The notes under the pieces: generated by a model
Database searches by the model: none
What the model saw: only the letters and a program-made list of their open reading frames with translations
What the model was told of the DNA's origin: nothing
Shown here: positions 1 through 8,329 of the stretch, piece by piece
How the letters are laid out: each line of letters starts with the position of its first letter
How positions within the stretch are numbered: the first letter of the stretch is position 1
Program-made: the position numbers and the translations under genes
Origin: Nitratireductor pacificus pht-3B
GTDB taxonomy: Bacteria > Pseudomonadota > Alphaproteobacteria > Rhizobiales > Rhizobiaceae
Assembly: GCF_000300335.1 (NCBI RefSeq)
Contig: NZ_AMRM01000026.1
Span: 1-64,000 of the forward strand
Length of the DNA stretch: 64,000 nt
Reading direction: 5' to 3'

Positions 1-420
1 TTCGCGCAGACAAGCGTGATGCGCCTGCCGGCCGATGCGGACCCGCTGATCATCGAGACGCGGGCCGGCGAGAAGACGTTTTCCATCGAGATCGCCGACG
101 AGCCGCATGAGCGGCAGCGCGGCCTGATGTTTCGCCAGTCGATGGCGGCCGACCGGGGAATGCTCTTCATCTTTCCGACGGAAAGCAGACAGGGCTTCTG
201 GATGCAGAACACGCCGCTGCCGCTCGACCTGCTGTTTATCGGCGCAGATGGGGTGATCCGGGCCATCGCGCGCGGCGTCCCGTTCTCCACCGCATCCATC
301 TCGCCGGACGTCCAGTCCCAGTTCGTGCTTGAACTGCCAGCCGGAACCGCGCAAAAATCGGGGATCGAGATCGGCAACCGCCTGCGTCATCCGCGCATCG
401 GCGCGCCGGCGGGCAAGTAG
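1..420 (+). CDS. DUF192 family exported protein (5' end outside window)
   Basis: The frame is open from the first base, and the first visible residues (FAQTS) look like the end of a signal peptide, so the true start lies upstream. A GTG/ATG pair at 16-21 could initiate but would leave no export signal. The body matches the compact DUF192 fold: a RQRGLMFR stretch, the FWMQNT motif and a PLDLLFIGADG segment follow in the usual order, and the C-terminus ends normally at 420. DUF192 proteins are small periplasmic or exported proteins of unknown biochemical role, often near cold-shock or envelope genes. The next gene starts 27 bases later on the same strand, so co-transcription is possible. Confidence 0.85.
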   Translation, partial: FAQTSVMRLPADADPLIIETRAGEKTFSIEIADEPHERQRGLMFRQSMAADRGMLFIFPTESRQGFWMQNTPLPLDLLFIGADGVIRAIARGVPFSTASISPDVQSQFVLELPAGTAQKSGIEIGNRLRHPRIGAPAGK

Positions 421-447
421 ATTTCAACGGACGATCCTTCAGCCGAC

Positions 448-1212
448 ATGCAATCATTCACTCACGACGGATTTGAGCTGGCCTTTATCGACGAGGGCCA
501 TGGCGACCCGGTTCTTCTCATTCACGGCTTTGCCTCGACGCATTACGTCAACTGGGTGGCGCCGGGCTGGGTGAAGACCCTGCGCGACGCCGGTTACCGG
601 GTCATCGCGCTCGACAACCGCGGCCATGGAAAGTCGGCGAAAAGCCACGACAAGGCGGACTATACGCCTGTCAGGATGGCGGGGGACGCGGCCGCGCTAC
701 TCGATCACCTGGACATCGGGCGGGTGCATGTGTTCGGCTACTCGATGGGCGCGCGCATCTCGGCTTTCCTGGCGCTGGAGCACCCCGACAAGGTTGCTTC
801 GCTGATCTTCGGCGGGCTGGGGATCGGCATGGTCGAGGGCGTCGGGGAATGGGACGAGATCGCCGAGGCGCTGCTCGCTCCCGATCCCGAGGCGATCGTC
901 TCGCCGCGCGGCCGCATGTTCCGCAAATTTGCGGACCAGACGAAGAGCGACCGCCAGGCGCTGGCCGCCTGTATCGCGACCTCGCGCGAACTGCTCAGCG
1001 CCGAGCAGGCGGCGCGCATCGTCCAGCCGACGCTGGTGGCCGTGGGCACCGCAGACGACATTGCCGGCTCCCCCGAGGCGCTTGCCGCCCTGATGCCTGA
1101 CGCGACCGCCTTTGCGATCGAGCGCCGCGACCATATGCTGGCTGTCGGCGACCGCACGTTCAAGGCGCGCGCGCTGGCGTTTCTGGAGGAGCATCCGCTT
1201 GGTCGATCGTAA
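448..1212 (+). CDS. alpha/beta hydrolase
   Basis: A 254-residue cytosolic alpha/beta-hydrolase fold protein without a signal peptide. The oxyanion segment LLIHGFAST lies near residue 24, the nucleophile elbow GYSMG places the catalytic serine at residue 99, an acidic segment GTADD lies near residue 199, and the general-base histidine is in RRDHML at residue 229. The length fits small esterases or carboxylic-ester hydrolases. The substrate cannot be told from sequence. Its last 14 bases overlap a TTG start for a second hydrolase, so the two are probably translationally coupled. Confidence 0.88.
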   Translation: MQSFTHDGFELAFIDEGHGDPVLLIHGFASTHYVNWVAPGWVKTLRDAGYRVIALDNRGHGKSAKSHDKADYTPVRMAGDAAALLDHLDIGRVHVFGYSMGARISAFLALEHPDKVASLIFGGLGIGMVEGVGEWDEIAEALLAPDPEAIVSPRGRMFRKFADQTKSDRQALAACIATSRELLSAEQAARIVQPTLVAVGTADDIAGSPEALAALMPDATAFAIERRDHMLAVGDRTFKARALAFLEEHPLGRS

Positions 1213-2068
1213 GCCTATTTCCTTCGTCGGGGCCGAGGGCAATCCGCTCGTTGCCGACCTCTGGGACGGGGGCGGGCATCCGGTGATCTTCCTGCATGGC
1301 GGCGGCCAGACGCGACGTGCCTGGGATGCCACGGCGCGCGCGGTGGCGCGCCAGGGAATGCGGGCGATCTCCGTCGATCAGCGCGGCCATGGCGAGAGCG
1401 CCTGGGTGGAGACAGGGCACTATGGTTTCCGCCACTACGGGGCGGACGCCGCGGCGCTCATCCGGCAGGTCCACGCGCGCTTTCACGCGCGTCCCTCCGC
1501 GGTCGGCGCTTCACTTGGCGGGCTGGCGTCGCTGACGGCGGAAATGCAGGAGGGACCGCTGCTCGAGGCACTGGTGCTGGTCGACATCACGCCGCGGCTC
1601 GATCCGCAGGGCGTTGACAAGATTCAGGGCTTCATGGGCGCGCGCATGGAAGAGGGGTTCGCCTCGCTCGAGGAGGCGGCGGAGGCGATCGCCGCCTATC
1701 TGCCGCATCGCGCGCCGCGCCGCTCCCTCGAAGGCTTGCGCAAGAATCTCCGGCGCGACGAGGACGGGCGGTACCGCTGGCATTGGGACCCGGCCTTCAT
1801 CAAGGGCGCGCAGAACATCAACTCGGGCGCCGACGCGCTGATGCAGGAACTGATGACGGGGTTGCCCGGACTTCACCTGCCGGTTCTTCTGGTGCGTGGC
1901 ATGCGCTCCGAGCTGGTGCAGGAAGCCCATGCCCGCGAATTCGTCTCGCTCGCGCCGGCGGCGTCCTATGTGGATGTGGGCGGGGCGGGGCACATGGTGG
2001 CGGGCGACCGCAACGATGTCTTTGCCACCGAAATCCTGAAATTCCTCAGCCGCGACCAGGCCGCATAG
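1199..2068 (+). CDS. alpha/beta hydrolase, coupled to the preceding hydrolase
   Basis: A 289-residue alpha/beta hydrolase. TTG at 1199 is chosen as start because GGAGGAG lies nine to ten bases upstream inside the previous gene and because the product then begins directly before the first beta strand (VDRKPISFVG). The oxyanion motif is FLHGGGQTRR, the nucleophile elbow is VGASLGG with serine near residue 105, and the base is the histidine of GGAGHMVAGD near residue 265. It resembles haloperoxidase/peroxidase-like hydrolases rather than a lipase. The two hydrolases are clearly different in sequence, so they are not a recent duplication. Substrate unknown. Confidence 0.85.
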   Translation: MVDRKPISFVGAEGNPLVADLWDGGGHPVIFLHGGGQTRRAWDATARAVARQGMRAISVDQRGHGESAWVETGHYGFRHYGADAAALIRQVHARFHARPSAVGASLGGLASLTAEMQEGPLLEALVLVDITPRLDPQGVDKIQGFMGARMEEGFASLEEAAEAIAAYLPHRAPRRSLEGLRKNLRRDEDGRYRWHWDPAFIKGAQNINSGADALMQELMTGLPGLHLPVLLVRGMRSELVQEAHAREFVSLAPAASYVDVGGAGHMVAGDRNDVFATEILKFLSRDQAA

Positions 2069-2102
2069 ATCAGGCGACCGCGCGGCCCGTCGATCCCGGC
2101 TC

Positions 2103-2903
2103 TCAGCGACCCAGGAACTTCGCTGCACGTCTTTCCAGGAAAGCCCTGCGGCCCTCCGCATAGTCCGTGCTCTCGAAGGTTGCATCGCCCAGGTTCTGGG
2201 CGTGTTCCATGTCCTCTTTCCGGCCGGACAGCGCGGCCGCGATCGAGGCTTTCGACGCGCGGATCGACAGGGGAGCGTTCAGCGCCAGAACCCCGGCGAT
2301 CTCGCCGGCGCGTGCCAGCAGGGTTTCGGAGGCGGTGATCTCCAGCAGGAACCCGCAATCCATCGCCTTTTGTGCATCGATCCGGGCGCTGCTGAAGGTC
2401 AGATACCGCGCCATCTGAGCGCCGGCGGTGGCGACGATGTCGCCCATGGCCTCCACCGGGTAGGCGAGGCCGAGTTTCGCTGCCGGAACGGCGAAGCGCG
2501 CCTGCGGCGTGGCGATCCGCAGATCGCAGGCAGCGGCGAGGCCGAAGCCGCCGCCGAAACAGACGCCGTCGATCGCCGCGATGGTCGGTATCGTGGCGTT
2601 GCGGATGGCGGCGAAGGCGGCGGCATTGAGCGCCTCGTAGGCGCGCGCGGTCTCGGCATCACGCCGGACGGTTTCGAACTCCCCGATATCCGCGCCGGCG
2701 CAGAAATGCGGTCCCGCGCCGGTCAGGATGATCGCCCGTGCGGCTTCGTCGCGCTCGATCCGCCCGATCATGACGCCGAGCGCCTGCCACATGTCCCGGG
2801 TCATCGCATTCATCTTTTCGGGCCGGTCCAGCGTCAGCGTCGCCACCTGATCGCGGAGCGAAAGCGTGAAACCGGTCAGTTCCGGCAGATGGTCGTCGGC
2901 CAT
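2103..2903 (-). CDS. enoyl-CoA hydratase/isomerase family protein, catalytic Glu residues absent
   Basis: A 266-residue crotonase-fold protein. The oxyanion-hole segments are present: FCAGADIGEF near residue 67 and a glycine-rich CFGGGFGLAAACD segment near residue 110. However, the two glutamates used by true enoyl-CoA hydratases appear to be replaced. The position in the GGG-x-E helix is glycine here, and the second (in the PE-x-x-x-G segment of the family) is alanine in VPAAKLGLAYP. It therefore probably binds a CoA thioester but may not hydrate enoyl-CoA; isomerase, hydrolase, decarboxylase or non-catalytic roles are open. It faces cysE divergently and ends 34 bases from the convergent hydrolase. 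Confidence 0.82.
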   Translation of the reverse strand: MADDHLPELTGFTLSLRDQVATLTLDRPEKMNAMTRDMWQALGVMIGRIERDEAARAIILTGAGPHFCAGADIGEFETVRRDAETARAYEALNAAAFAAIRNATIPTIAAIDGVCFGGGFGLAAACDLRIATPQARFAVPAAKLGLAYPVEAMGDIVATAGAQMARYLTFSSARIDAQKAMDCGFLLEITASETLLARAGEIAGVLALNAPLSIRASKASIAAALSGRKEDMEHAQNLGDATFESTDYAEGRRAFLERRAAKFLGR

Positions 2904-3011
2904 GGTTCAGTATTCCTGCAACCAGCTTCAAGGTTTTTTGCGGTTCAACTGAACGGGCTTCTGGCGTATGTTTCGCGGCAACGCAAGAACAGCTGTCACT
3001 GGAGACCGGCC

Positions 3012-3848
3012 ATGAGCGTCCGCAATGCGGTTCGAGAAGATGGCGCCCACAAGGACGCACCAGCACCCGTCGATCCGATCTGGCGCGCGGTGCGCGGCGA
3101 GGCTGAAGCGGCGGTGGCCAACGATCCGCTGCTCGCTGCCTTTCTTTACGCGACTGTGCTGAACCATGACACGCTGGAAAGCGCGGTCATTCACCGGGTC
3201 GCCGAAAGGCTGGACCATCCCGATATCGGCGCCGACCTGATCCGCCAGACCTTCCACGCCATGCTTCAGGACGAGCCGGAATGGCGCGCCGTGGTGCGCG
3301 TGGATATCCAGGCCTATTACGACCGGGATCCCGCCTGCGACCGCTTCCTGATGCCGGTCCTCTATTTCAAGGGTTTTCACGCGATCCAGACGCATCGGCT
3401 CGCCAACTGGCTGCTGCGGCAGGGGCGGAAGGATTTCGCGCTCTACCTGCAAAGCCGCTCGTCCGTCGTGTTCCAAACGGACATCAATCCGGCCGCCCGC
3501 CTCGGCAAGGGCATCTTCATCGACCACGCGACCGGCGTGGTGATCGGCGAGACCGCGGTCGTCGAGGACAATGTCTCGCTGCTGCATGCCGTGACGCTCG
3601 GCGGAACGGGCAAGGAGGGCGGCGACCGGCATCCGAAGATCCGCCACGGCGTGCTGATCGGCGCCGGCGCCAAGATCCTCGGCAATATCGAGGTCGGGCA
3701 CTGCGCGCGGGTGGCGGCCGGTTCGGTGCTTCTGACCTCCGTGCCGCCCAACAAGACCGTCGCGGGCGTGCCGGCGCGGGTGGTCGGCGAATCGGGATGC
3801 CGCGAGCCGTCCCGTTCCATGGACCAGATTTTGCGCGACGAAGCCTGA
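3012..3848 (+). CDS. cysE: serine O-acetyltransferase
   Basis: A 278-residue serine acetyltransferase, which makes O-acetylserine from serine and acetyl-CoA as the first step of cysteine synthesis in the cytosol. The N-terminal helical domain starts DPIWRAVRGEAEA, and the FKGFHAIQTHRLANWL segment is typical of the family. The C-terminal half is a left-handed beta-helix with hexapeptide repeats (ATGVVIGETAVV, AVTLGGTGKEGG, HGVLIGAGAKILGNIEVG). The length agrees with the usual 270-280 residues. ATG at 3012 follows GGAGACC at a suitable distance. A possible longer upstream extension has no similarity to the family and is ignored. Confidence 0.95.
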   Translation: MSVRNAVREDGAHKDAPAPVDPIWRAVRGEAEAAVANDPLLAAFLYATVLNHDTLESAVIHRVAERLDHPDIGADLIRQTFHAMLQDEPEWRAVVRVDIQAYYDRDPACDRFLMPVLYFKGFHAIQTHRLANWLLRQGRKDFALYLQSRSSVVFQTDINPAARLGKGIFIDHATGVVIGETAVVEDNVSLLHAVTLGGTGKEGGDRHPKIRHGVLIGAGAKILGNIEVGHCARVAAGSVLLTSVPPNKTVAGVPARVVGESGCREPSRSMDQILRDEA

Positions 3849-3849
3849 C

Positions 3850-3894
3850 GAGGGACCCGGTGGCGCAAGGAGGCAGCCCGTGCGCCTGTCCCTC
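3850..3894 (+). terminator. long hairpin after cysE
   Basis: A two-tier stem-loop begins two bases after the cysE stop. GAGGGAC at 3850-3856 pairs with GTCCCTC at 3888-3894, and inside it GGCGCA at 3862-3867 pairs with TGCGCC at 3881-3886. There is no clear T-run, so it could be a transcript-end stabiliser rather than an intrinsic terminator. Confidence 0.4.
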
Positions 3895-4071
3895 ACGAAA
3901 TTCCGTTTCAGGGTTTACAGCGCGCCGGAGCACATGTCAGAAGCCGGGTCAGGCGAGGGCGGAACGCCACCTTCCGGTGATGCGTTCTGCGAACAGTTCG
4001 CACGGAAACCCAGAGATCGATCATGACGGCGCGCATCGAGGCGCACCGTCCAAAGGCACCGGAGACACGTC

Positions 4072-4278
4072 TTGAAACCTGAAGAAATCAGAAAACTCGA
4101 AGCGTATTTCAAGCGTACCTTCAACAATCCGACGCTGTCGGTGAAGGCCCGGCCGCGCAAGGAGGATTCCTGCGAACTGTATGTGGGCGACGAGTTCCTC
4201 GGCATCATCTTCAAGGACGAGGATGAAGGCGAGCTGTCCTACAATTTCTCGATGGCCATTCTCGACATCGATCTGTAG
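4072..4278 (+). CDS. DUF3126 family protein
   Basis: A 68-residue acidic protein matching the DUF3126 family, which is essentially restricted to Alphaproteobacteria. Recognisable parts are the EIRKLEAYFKRTF start, the RKEDSCELYVGDEFLG centre and the YNFSMAILDIDL end. TTG at 4072 is the start because GGAGA lies at 4061-4065 and the family begins at this point. No function is known. It stands alone between cysE and an intrinsic terminator. The 223 bases between cysE and this gene hold only the hairpin noted separately and no other supported gene. Confidence 0.88.
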   Translation: MKPEEIRKLEAYFKRTFNNPTLSVKARPRKEDSCELYVGDEFLGIIFKDEDEGELSYNFSMAILDIDL

Positions 4279-4344
4279 TGGGGATCTGCAGCCCGCGCGC
4301 TGCATGGCCCATGGAGACGTATGGGCGCCGGGATTCATGAAAAG

Positions 4345-4379
4345 GGTCCGGAAATCCGTGGCGGTTTCCGGACCTTTTT
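4345..4379. terminator. intrinsic terminator, probably bidirectional
   Basis: A perfect 10-bp stem (GGTCCGGAAA at 4345-4354, TTTCCGGACC at 4365-4374) with a 10-base loop is followed by five T on the plus strand. Read on the minus strand the stem is followed by CTTTTC. It separates the DUF3126 gene from the convergent membrane-anchored protein gene that ends at 4386. Confidence 0.85.
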
Positions 4380-4385
4380 CGCTTT

Positions 4386-5126
4386 TCAGTGTGCCGTCTG
4401 TAGAAAGCTCTTCGCTTTTGCGGCGATCGCCATATCGAGTGCCTGCCATTCCCCGAGCAGTTCGGCGGGGAACCTGTAGGTGAGGCTCATCTCGTCTCCG
4501 ATGGCGATGTCGCGCTCGCAGGGCGCCAGGGATTCGCGCGCCGCCGGGCCGCTGAGGCAGCGTGCGACGAAGAGGCGTTCACCCGACGGATCGTCTGCGA
4601 CAGCGAGGGCCTCGTTCTGATAGCCGGATTCGGGGGTGAAGCCGTGAAAGCGGATCCCGTTCGGGCCGTCGAACGATTGCGGGTCGACGACATGCGCGTA
4701 GATCGGCTCGAAGCGATCGCTCATGTCGCGCGACATCATGCGTTCCTCGAAGCTGAGAAAGACGATGCGCCGCGCTCCATCGGTGTGGTTGAAGTCGTCG
4801 CGCGTGGCGCGGGTATAGCCTTGGAGGTCCGGCCAGCGCAGATAGAGGTCTAGCCGCTGCGTCACGCCGCTCCGCCGCGCTGCCTCGAAACGAATGGCGT
4901 TCTCCGGAACGGTCAGAACGTTGTTTCCGAGCACGATCTCGTGGGCTTGGGTGGATTCGCTGTGACCGGCCGTCGCCATCGAGCCGCCGAGCCAGTGACC
5001 CGCTCCCGCGATGCCGAGCGACAGGAGCAGCAGGGCGACGCTGACCTGGAAGACGCGCAGCATGAAACGGGGATTCGGCGCTGCCGGCGCATCTGTCAAA
5101 ACCGTTGTCTCCATCGCTGCGGCCAT
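4386..5126 (-). CDS. membrane-anchored protein of unknown function
   Basis: About 246 residues from the chosen ATG at 5126 (MAAAMETTV); ATG at 5114 or an upstream ATG at 5180 are alternatives. A single hydrophobic segment (VSVALLLLSLGIAGAGHWL) follows a short cytosolic tail, so most of the protein is probably periplasmic. The rest contains RLDLYLRWPDLQGY, SFEERMMSRDMS, a NGIRFHGFTPESGYQNE segment and two cysteines near the end (VARCLSG, APCERD) that could form a disulfide. I do not recognise a named family beyond rhizobial conserved hypotheticals. The next gene upstream is divergent, about 250 bases away. Confidence 0.72.
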   Translation of the reverse strand: MAAAMETTVLTDAPAAPNPRFMLRVFQVSVALLLLSLGIAGAGHWLGGSMATAGHSESTQAHEIVLGNNVLTVPENAIRFEAARRSGVTQRLDLYLRWPDLQGYTRATRDDFNHTDGARRIVFLSFEERMMSRDMSDRFEPIYAHVVDPQSFDGPNGIRFHGFTPESGYQNEALAVADDPSGERLFVARCLSGPAARESLAPCERDIAIGDEMSLTYRFPAELLGEWQALDMAIAAKAKSFLQTAH

Positions 5127-5379
5127 TCCAGGGTTCGATCGCGGACGCCGGAGGTGAAGGGCAGCGCGACCGACGCTCATCTGGATGCGATGAGCTTGCA
5201 GCCATTATGGTAAATGGCGCGTAAAAGTGGCGGCGCTTCGCCGGGTTTTGCGGGCGTTTGCGCCAGCGGGTTGCGGTGAAACCGCCAGCCTGGCAGCCGG
5301 CGCGGCCTTCCAAATCGCTGCGAAACCTGCTCTGGTTCCGGGTTCAGCATGCCGCCTTCATTCAGACAGGAAATTGCCA

Positions 5380-5907
5380 ATGCCGATTTACGCACTCGCC
5401 GGCGAGAGCCCGCTTTTTGACCAGCCCGGATCCAACTGGATCGCCCCCGATGCGACGCTGATCGGCCGCGTGCGGCTCGGGCGCAATGCCGGTATCTGGT
5501 TCGGCGCGGTGCTGCGCGGCGACAACGAGCTGATCGATATCGGGGAAGACACCAACATCCAGGAGCATTCCGTGCTGCATACGGATATGGGGTTTCCCTT
5601 GCGGGTGGGACGCGGCTGCACCATCGGCCACCGGGCGATCCTGCATGGCTGCACGATCGGCGACAATTCTCTGATCGGGATGGGGGCGACTGTGCTGAAC
5701 GGGGCGAAGATCGGCCGCAACTCGCTTGTGGGTGCGGGCGCGCTGGTCACGGAGGGAAAGATGTTTCCCGATAATTCGCTGATCGTCGGCGCGCCGGCGA
5801 AGGTCGTTCGCACGCTCGACGAGGAGGCCGTCAGGCAACTCGAATGGTCGGCGGCGCACTACGTGGAGAATGCGCGCCGCTTCATGAGCGACCTGAAGCC
5901 GGTCTGA
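5380..5907 (+). CDS. gamma-class carbonic anhydrase-like hexapeptide protein
   Basis: A 175-residue left-handed beta-helix protein of the gamma carbonic anhydrase (YrdA/CaiE-like) family. Putative zinc ligands are the histidines of SVLHTD (residue 67) and GHRAILHGC (residues 84 and 89), which match the three-histidine arrangement of the family. Hexapeptide repeats continue through [26 protein letters not shown] at 5380 is preceded by ACAGGAAA. Many members lack measured anhydrase activity, so hydration of CO2 is probable but not shown; a general metal-dependent acyltransferase-like role is the alternative. Confidence 0.9.
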   Translation: MPIYALAGESPLFDQPGSNWIAPDATLIGRVRLGRNAGIWFGAVLRGDNELIDIGEDTNIQEHSVLHTDMGFPLRVGRGCTIGHRAILHGCTIGDNSLIGMGATVLNGAKIGRNSLVGAGALVTEGKMFPDNSLIVGAPAKVVRTLDEEAVRQLEWSAAHYVENARRFMSDLKPV

Positions 5908-5922
5908 CAACGTTCAAAATGC

Positions 5923-5952
5923 GGAGCCGACCCAGAGGACTGGGCCGGCTCC
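5923..5952 (+). terminator. GC-rich hairpin after the carbonic anhydrase gene
   Basis: GGAGCCG at 5923-5929 pairs with CGGCTCC at 5946-5952, and CCCAG pairs with CTGGG around an AGGA loop. It lies 16 bases after the stop codon. The T-run is missing, so termination is inferred only from position and stem strength. Confidence 0.4.
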
Positions 5953-6097
5953 TAGACCCGGTCGTTGGGGACGGGGAGGTGGGGACTCGACCGGGTATCC
6001 CGCATCAGCCCGACGCGCAGCCGGCGTTTCCGGTTCTGCAGCATCGCCTGAAAGGTAATGGGTTGCGTCCCTTGCGGAACGCGCGCCCTGTTGCGTG

Positions 6098-6712
6098 CTA
6101 TCTGCTGGTTCCGACACTGGCGACCGCGCCGGCGCGGCCGTCATTGATGCTGACCCATTTGCCCGAGCTGGCGGCCGACTGGCGCTTCAGATAGGTGTAT
6201 TCCGTGTCCGTCCAGGCCAGAACGCGCGGTTCCAGATTGTCCAGGATGTAGTCGCCCATGCTGGTCATGACCGTCAGCACGGCGTGGCCGTCGCCGTTCG
6301 GCTGGCGCACCACGGTGATGAGGAGATTGCCGGCCGGCACGCCGGCCTTCATCAGAAGCCTGCGCTTTTCCAGCACATAGTCCTCGCAGTCGCCGAAGAC
6401 GTCCGGATAGGACCAGAATTCCTCGATGCCCCAGATCTCCTGGTCCGTTCGCGGCTGGACGGCGGCGTTGACCGAATTGTTGATGTCGATCATGGCCTGC
6501 CAGAGATTGCGTGTCAGCTTGATCGGGCGCGCATTGGCCGTCGACTGCCGGCATTCCGCAGGCTCGCGTTGGCAAAGCTCATAGTGCCCGATCGGCTGGG
6601 TGGTCAGCCCGCCGGTCTTCATGAAGGTCTGCGCTGCATGCGCACCGACCGTGAAAGACGCAAGCAGCGTCGCGGCGGCAGCGGCAAGCCGCAAGCTCTT
6701 TGAAATCCCCAT
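6098..6712 (-). CDS. BTLCP family transglutaminase-like cysteine proteinase (periplasmic)
   Basis: A 204-residue exported protein. ATG at 6712 follows GGGAGACAAG and opens a clean signal peptide ending TVGAHA. The mature part matches bacterial transglutaminase-like cysteine proteinases (DUF920, LapG-like). The cysteine of FGDCEDYV (residue 109), histidine of GDGHAVL (143) and aspartate of YILDNL (158) form the expected Cys-His-Asp triad. LapG relatives cleave surface adhesins under cyclic-di-GMP control, but the simple BTLCP proteins of rhizobia are uncharacterised. No LapD-like receptor is seen nearby, although a tandem PilZ gene lies 1.5 kb away. The promoter region is an unusual AT-rich inverted repeat. 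Confidence 0.87.
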   Translation of the reverse strand: MGISKSLRLAAAAATLLASFTVGAHAAQTFMKTGGLTTQPIGHYELCQREPAECRQSTANARPIKLTRNLWQAMIDINNSVNAAVQPRTDQEIWGIEEFWSYPDVFGDCEDYVLEKRRLLMKAGVPAGNLLITVVRQPNGDGHAVLTVMTSMGDYILDNLEPRVLAWTDTEYTYLKRQSAASSGKWVSINDGRAGAVASVGTSR

Positions 6713-6788
6713 CGTCTTGTCTCCCGTTTGAGGAGACAATGACATGTAGGTATTTATTCCATGCAAAATCCCGAAGTATAAGTCTCGC

Positions 6789-6862
6789 TAAATTCTACTG
6801 TTATTTTCATTTAGTAAGTATAAAATTGAAATCAAATCCAATTTATATTTTAGTAGAATTTA
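6789..6862. repeat. AT-rich nested inverted repeat
   Basis: TAAATTCTACT at 6789-6799 is exactly complementary to AGTAGAATTTA at 6852-6862. Within it, TATAAAATTG near 6820 and CAATTTATA near 6839 form a second, imperfect pair. The whole 74-base segment is strongly AT-rich in a GC-rich chromosome. It lies about 80 bases upstream of the BTLCP start and about 190 bases upstream of the GNAT start, so it may be a shared promoter/operator. From about 6880 to 7054 there is only ordinary sequence with a short near-direct repeat (CCAGGTGAAAT) at 6988 and 7004. Confidence 0.55.
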
Positions 6863-7054
6863 TCTAAAATTGTAGGGATCTGCAGCGCCGGCCATGGGAG
6901 GGGTTTGCGGTGGAAGCCGACAAGCGCGGTATGGCCGCGAAGGCGCGGCTTGGAGGGGTGGATCTCTCTCCACTGTCCGAAAGCCAGGTGAAATTCCGGA
7001 TTCCAGGTGAAATCCGGGCGTGACAGTGCAGCCTGACATGCTAATCCTCGATCC

Positions 7055-7549
7055 ATGCATGTTCGATCCGAGAACCAGACCGACGCGGCGGCAATCCGCG
7101 CTCTCATCACGGCGGCCTTCACGGGCGCCGAGCACGCGGACGGCACGGAGGCGGAGATCGTGGAGCGGCTTCGCGCGAGCGATGGCCTGTCCATCTCGCT
7201 GGTCGCCATCGAGGACGGCGAAATCGTCGGTCACGTCGCGTTCTCGCCCGTAAGTCTTGGGAGAGCGCCGGGATATTACGGGCTTGGGCCGGTCGCGGTG
7301 CATCGTGACCATCGGCGACGGGGCGTAGGGGCCGAGCTTATCCGAACGGGGCTGGATCAGCTCAGGGATCGGGGAGCGAAGGGCTGTGTCGTGCTTGGCG
7401 ATCCGGCCTATTATCGGCGCTTCGGCTTCGCCTGCGATGAACGGGTCACGCTCGCCGGTGTCCCGGCGGAGTATTTCCAGATTCTACGGCTGACCGATAG
7501 CGGCGATGTCGGCGCGGTCCGCTATCATCCCGCTTTCGGAATTGAATAG
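7055..7549 (+). CDS. GNAT family N-acetyltransferase (YhbS-like)
   Basis: A 164-residue GCN5-type acetyltransferase. The acetyl-CoA binding motif A is visible as LGPVAVHRDHRRRGVGAELI around residues 75-95, followed by the GCVVLGDPAYYRRFGF segment that marks the YhbS-like subgroup. The likely substrate is an amino group of a small molecule or protein, not predictable here. No good ribosome-binding site precedes ATG 7055; that start is kept because the first beta strand (MHVRSENQTDAAAI) begins there. It stands alone, divergent from the BTLCP peptidase gene. Confidence 0.88.
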   Translation: MHVRSENQTDAAAIRALITAAFTGAEHADGTEAEIVERLRASDGLSISLVAIEDGEIVGHVAFSPVSLGRAPGYYGLGPVAVHRDHRRRGVGAELIRTGLDQLRDRGAKGCVVLGDPAYYRRFGFACDERVTLAGVPAEYFQILRLTDSGDVGAVRYHPAFGIE

Positions 7550-7621
7550 GCCGGGCGTCGTGCCGGAAGAACAGGGGCGCTGCATTCTGCAAACGGACGT
7601 GGAAGGCGCCAGTGGCGCTTC

Positions 7622-8239
7622 TCAGTTGTCGCTCGGCAGCGAGAACTCGGCCTCCAAGGCCTGGCGGTTCTGGATGCCCGCGAACTCGATGGCGATGCCG
7701 TCCTCGAAATGACGGACCACCTGGCCGCGCATCGTTCCCAGATGAACCTGCGTTCCCTTCTCCGGGCGGATGTCGCTCTCGATGGCCGCGCCCGAAAGGG
7801 AAAGGTCGATGATGCGGCACCGGTATTCGCCGCCATCGGGCAGGCGCAGCGTGCTGATCGGATTGCGCGGCGCGATACGCTCGTGGCGGCGGTCTTCGGG
7901 TAGGTCCAGCTCGTGCTTGTTGGCAAGCCAGGTGAGCTGGGCGGCGAGCTTGTCGCGCTTGCGCTCCGAAGCGATGATGGTCATGGCGAAGCCATGGTCC
8001 AGCGTCCGCGTGACGACGCCTTCAATGCGGCCGATGTGATCCAGGTAGGCGATGATCTTTTCACCCGGGCGTCCGGACCGGTCGGCGATCAGGGACGCAT
8101 TGCCGGGTGACATATCGATGACGCGGCAGGCATGCTCCGTCCGGTCCTCTAGCATGAACCGTCCATAGATCGTCACCCTGACGCGCTGAAAATTCCGACG
8201 CTCGCTGCGCAGGGGGATGGGGTTGATCGCCGCTGACAT
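7622..8239 (-). CDS. tandem PilZ domain protein
   Basis: A 205-residue cytosolic protein with two PilZ-type modules. The first has RRNFQRVRV and DMSPGNASL (residues about 14-50). The second has RRHERIAPR and DLSLSGAAIE (residues about 117-155). The RxxxR plus D-x-S-x-x-G pattern is the cyclic-di-GMP binding signature; the second copy is the better match (DLSLSG), while the first has DMSPGN. It probably senses cyclic-di-GMP and acts by protein contact. The preceding gene on the same strand encodes a PAS_5 protein, 90 bases upstream; that gap contains a TTAACAAGCGG motif that could be part of a promoter. Confidence 0.87.
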   Translation of the reverse strand: MSAAINPIPLRSERRNFQRVRVTIYGRFMLEDRTEHACRVIDMSPGNASLIADRSGRPGEKIIAYLDHIGRIEGVVTRTLDHGFAMTIIASERKRDKLAAQLTWLANKHELDLPEDRRHERIAPRNPISTLRLPDGGEYRCRIIDLSLSGAAIESDIRPEKGTQVHLGTMRGQVVRHFEDGIAIEFAGIQNRQALEAEFSLPSDN

Positions 8240-8329
8240 TGTCCTCTTTCACGCTCCCGCTCGGACAGGTCCCGCTGCCTTCTCGAAGCAGCGTAAAATT
8301 ACGCCCGGCGGGTTAACAAGCGGTAAGGG

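Noticed and set aside
2202-3011. An in-frame upstream extension of cysE that crosses the enoyl-CoA hydratase-like gene.
   Set aside because: The extension is antisense to that gene and has no serine acetyltransferase similarity; ATG 3012 gives the normal length.
6988-7020. A near-direct repeat (CCAGGTGAAAT) just before the GNAT gene.
   Set aside because: Two short imperfect copies only; too little to support a regulatory or mobile feature.
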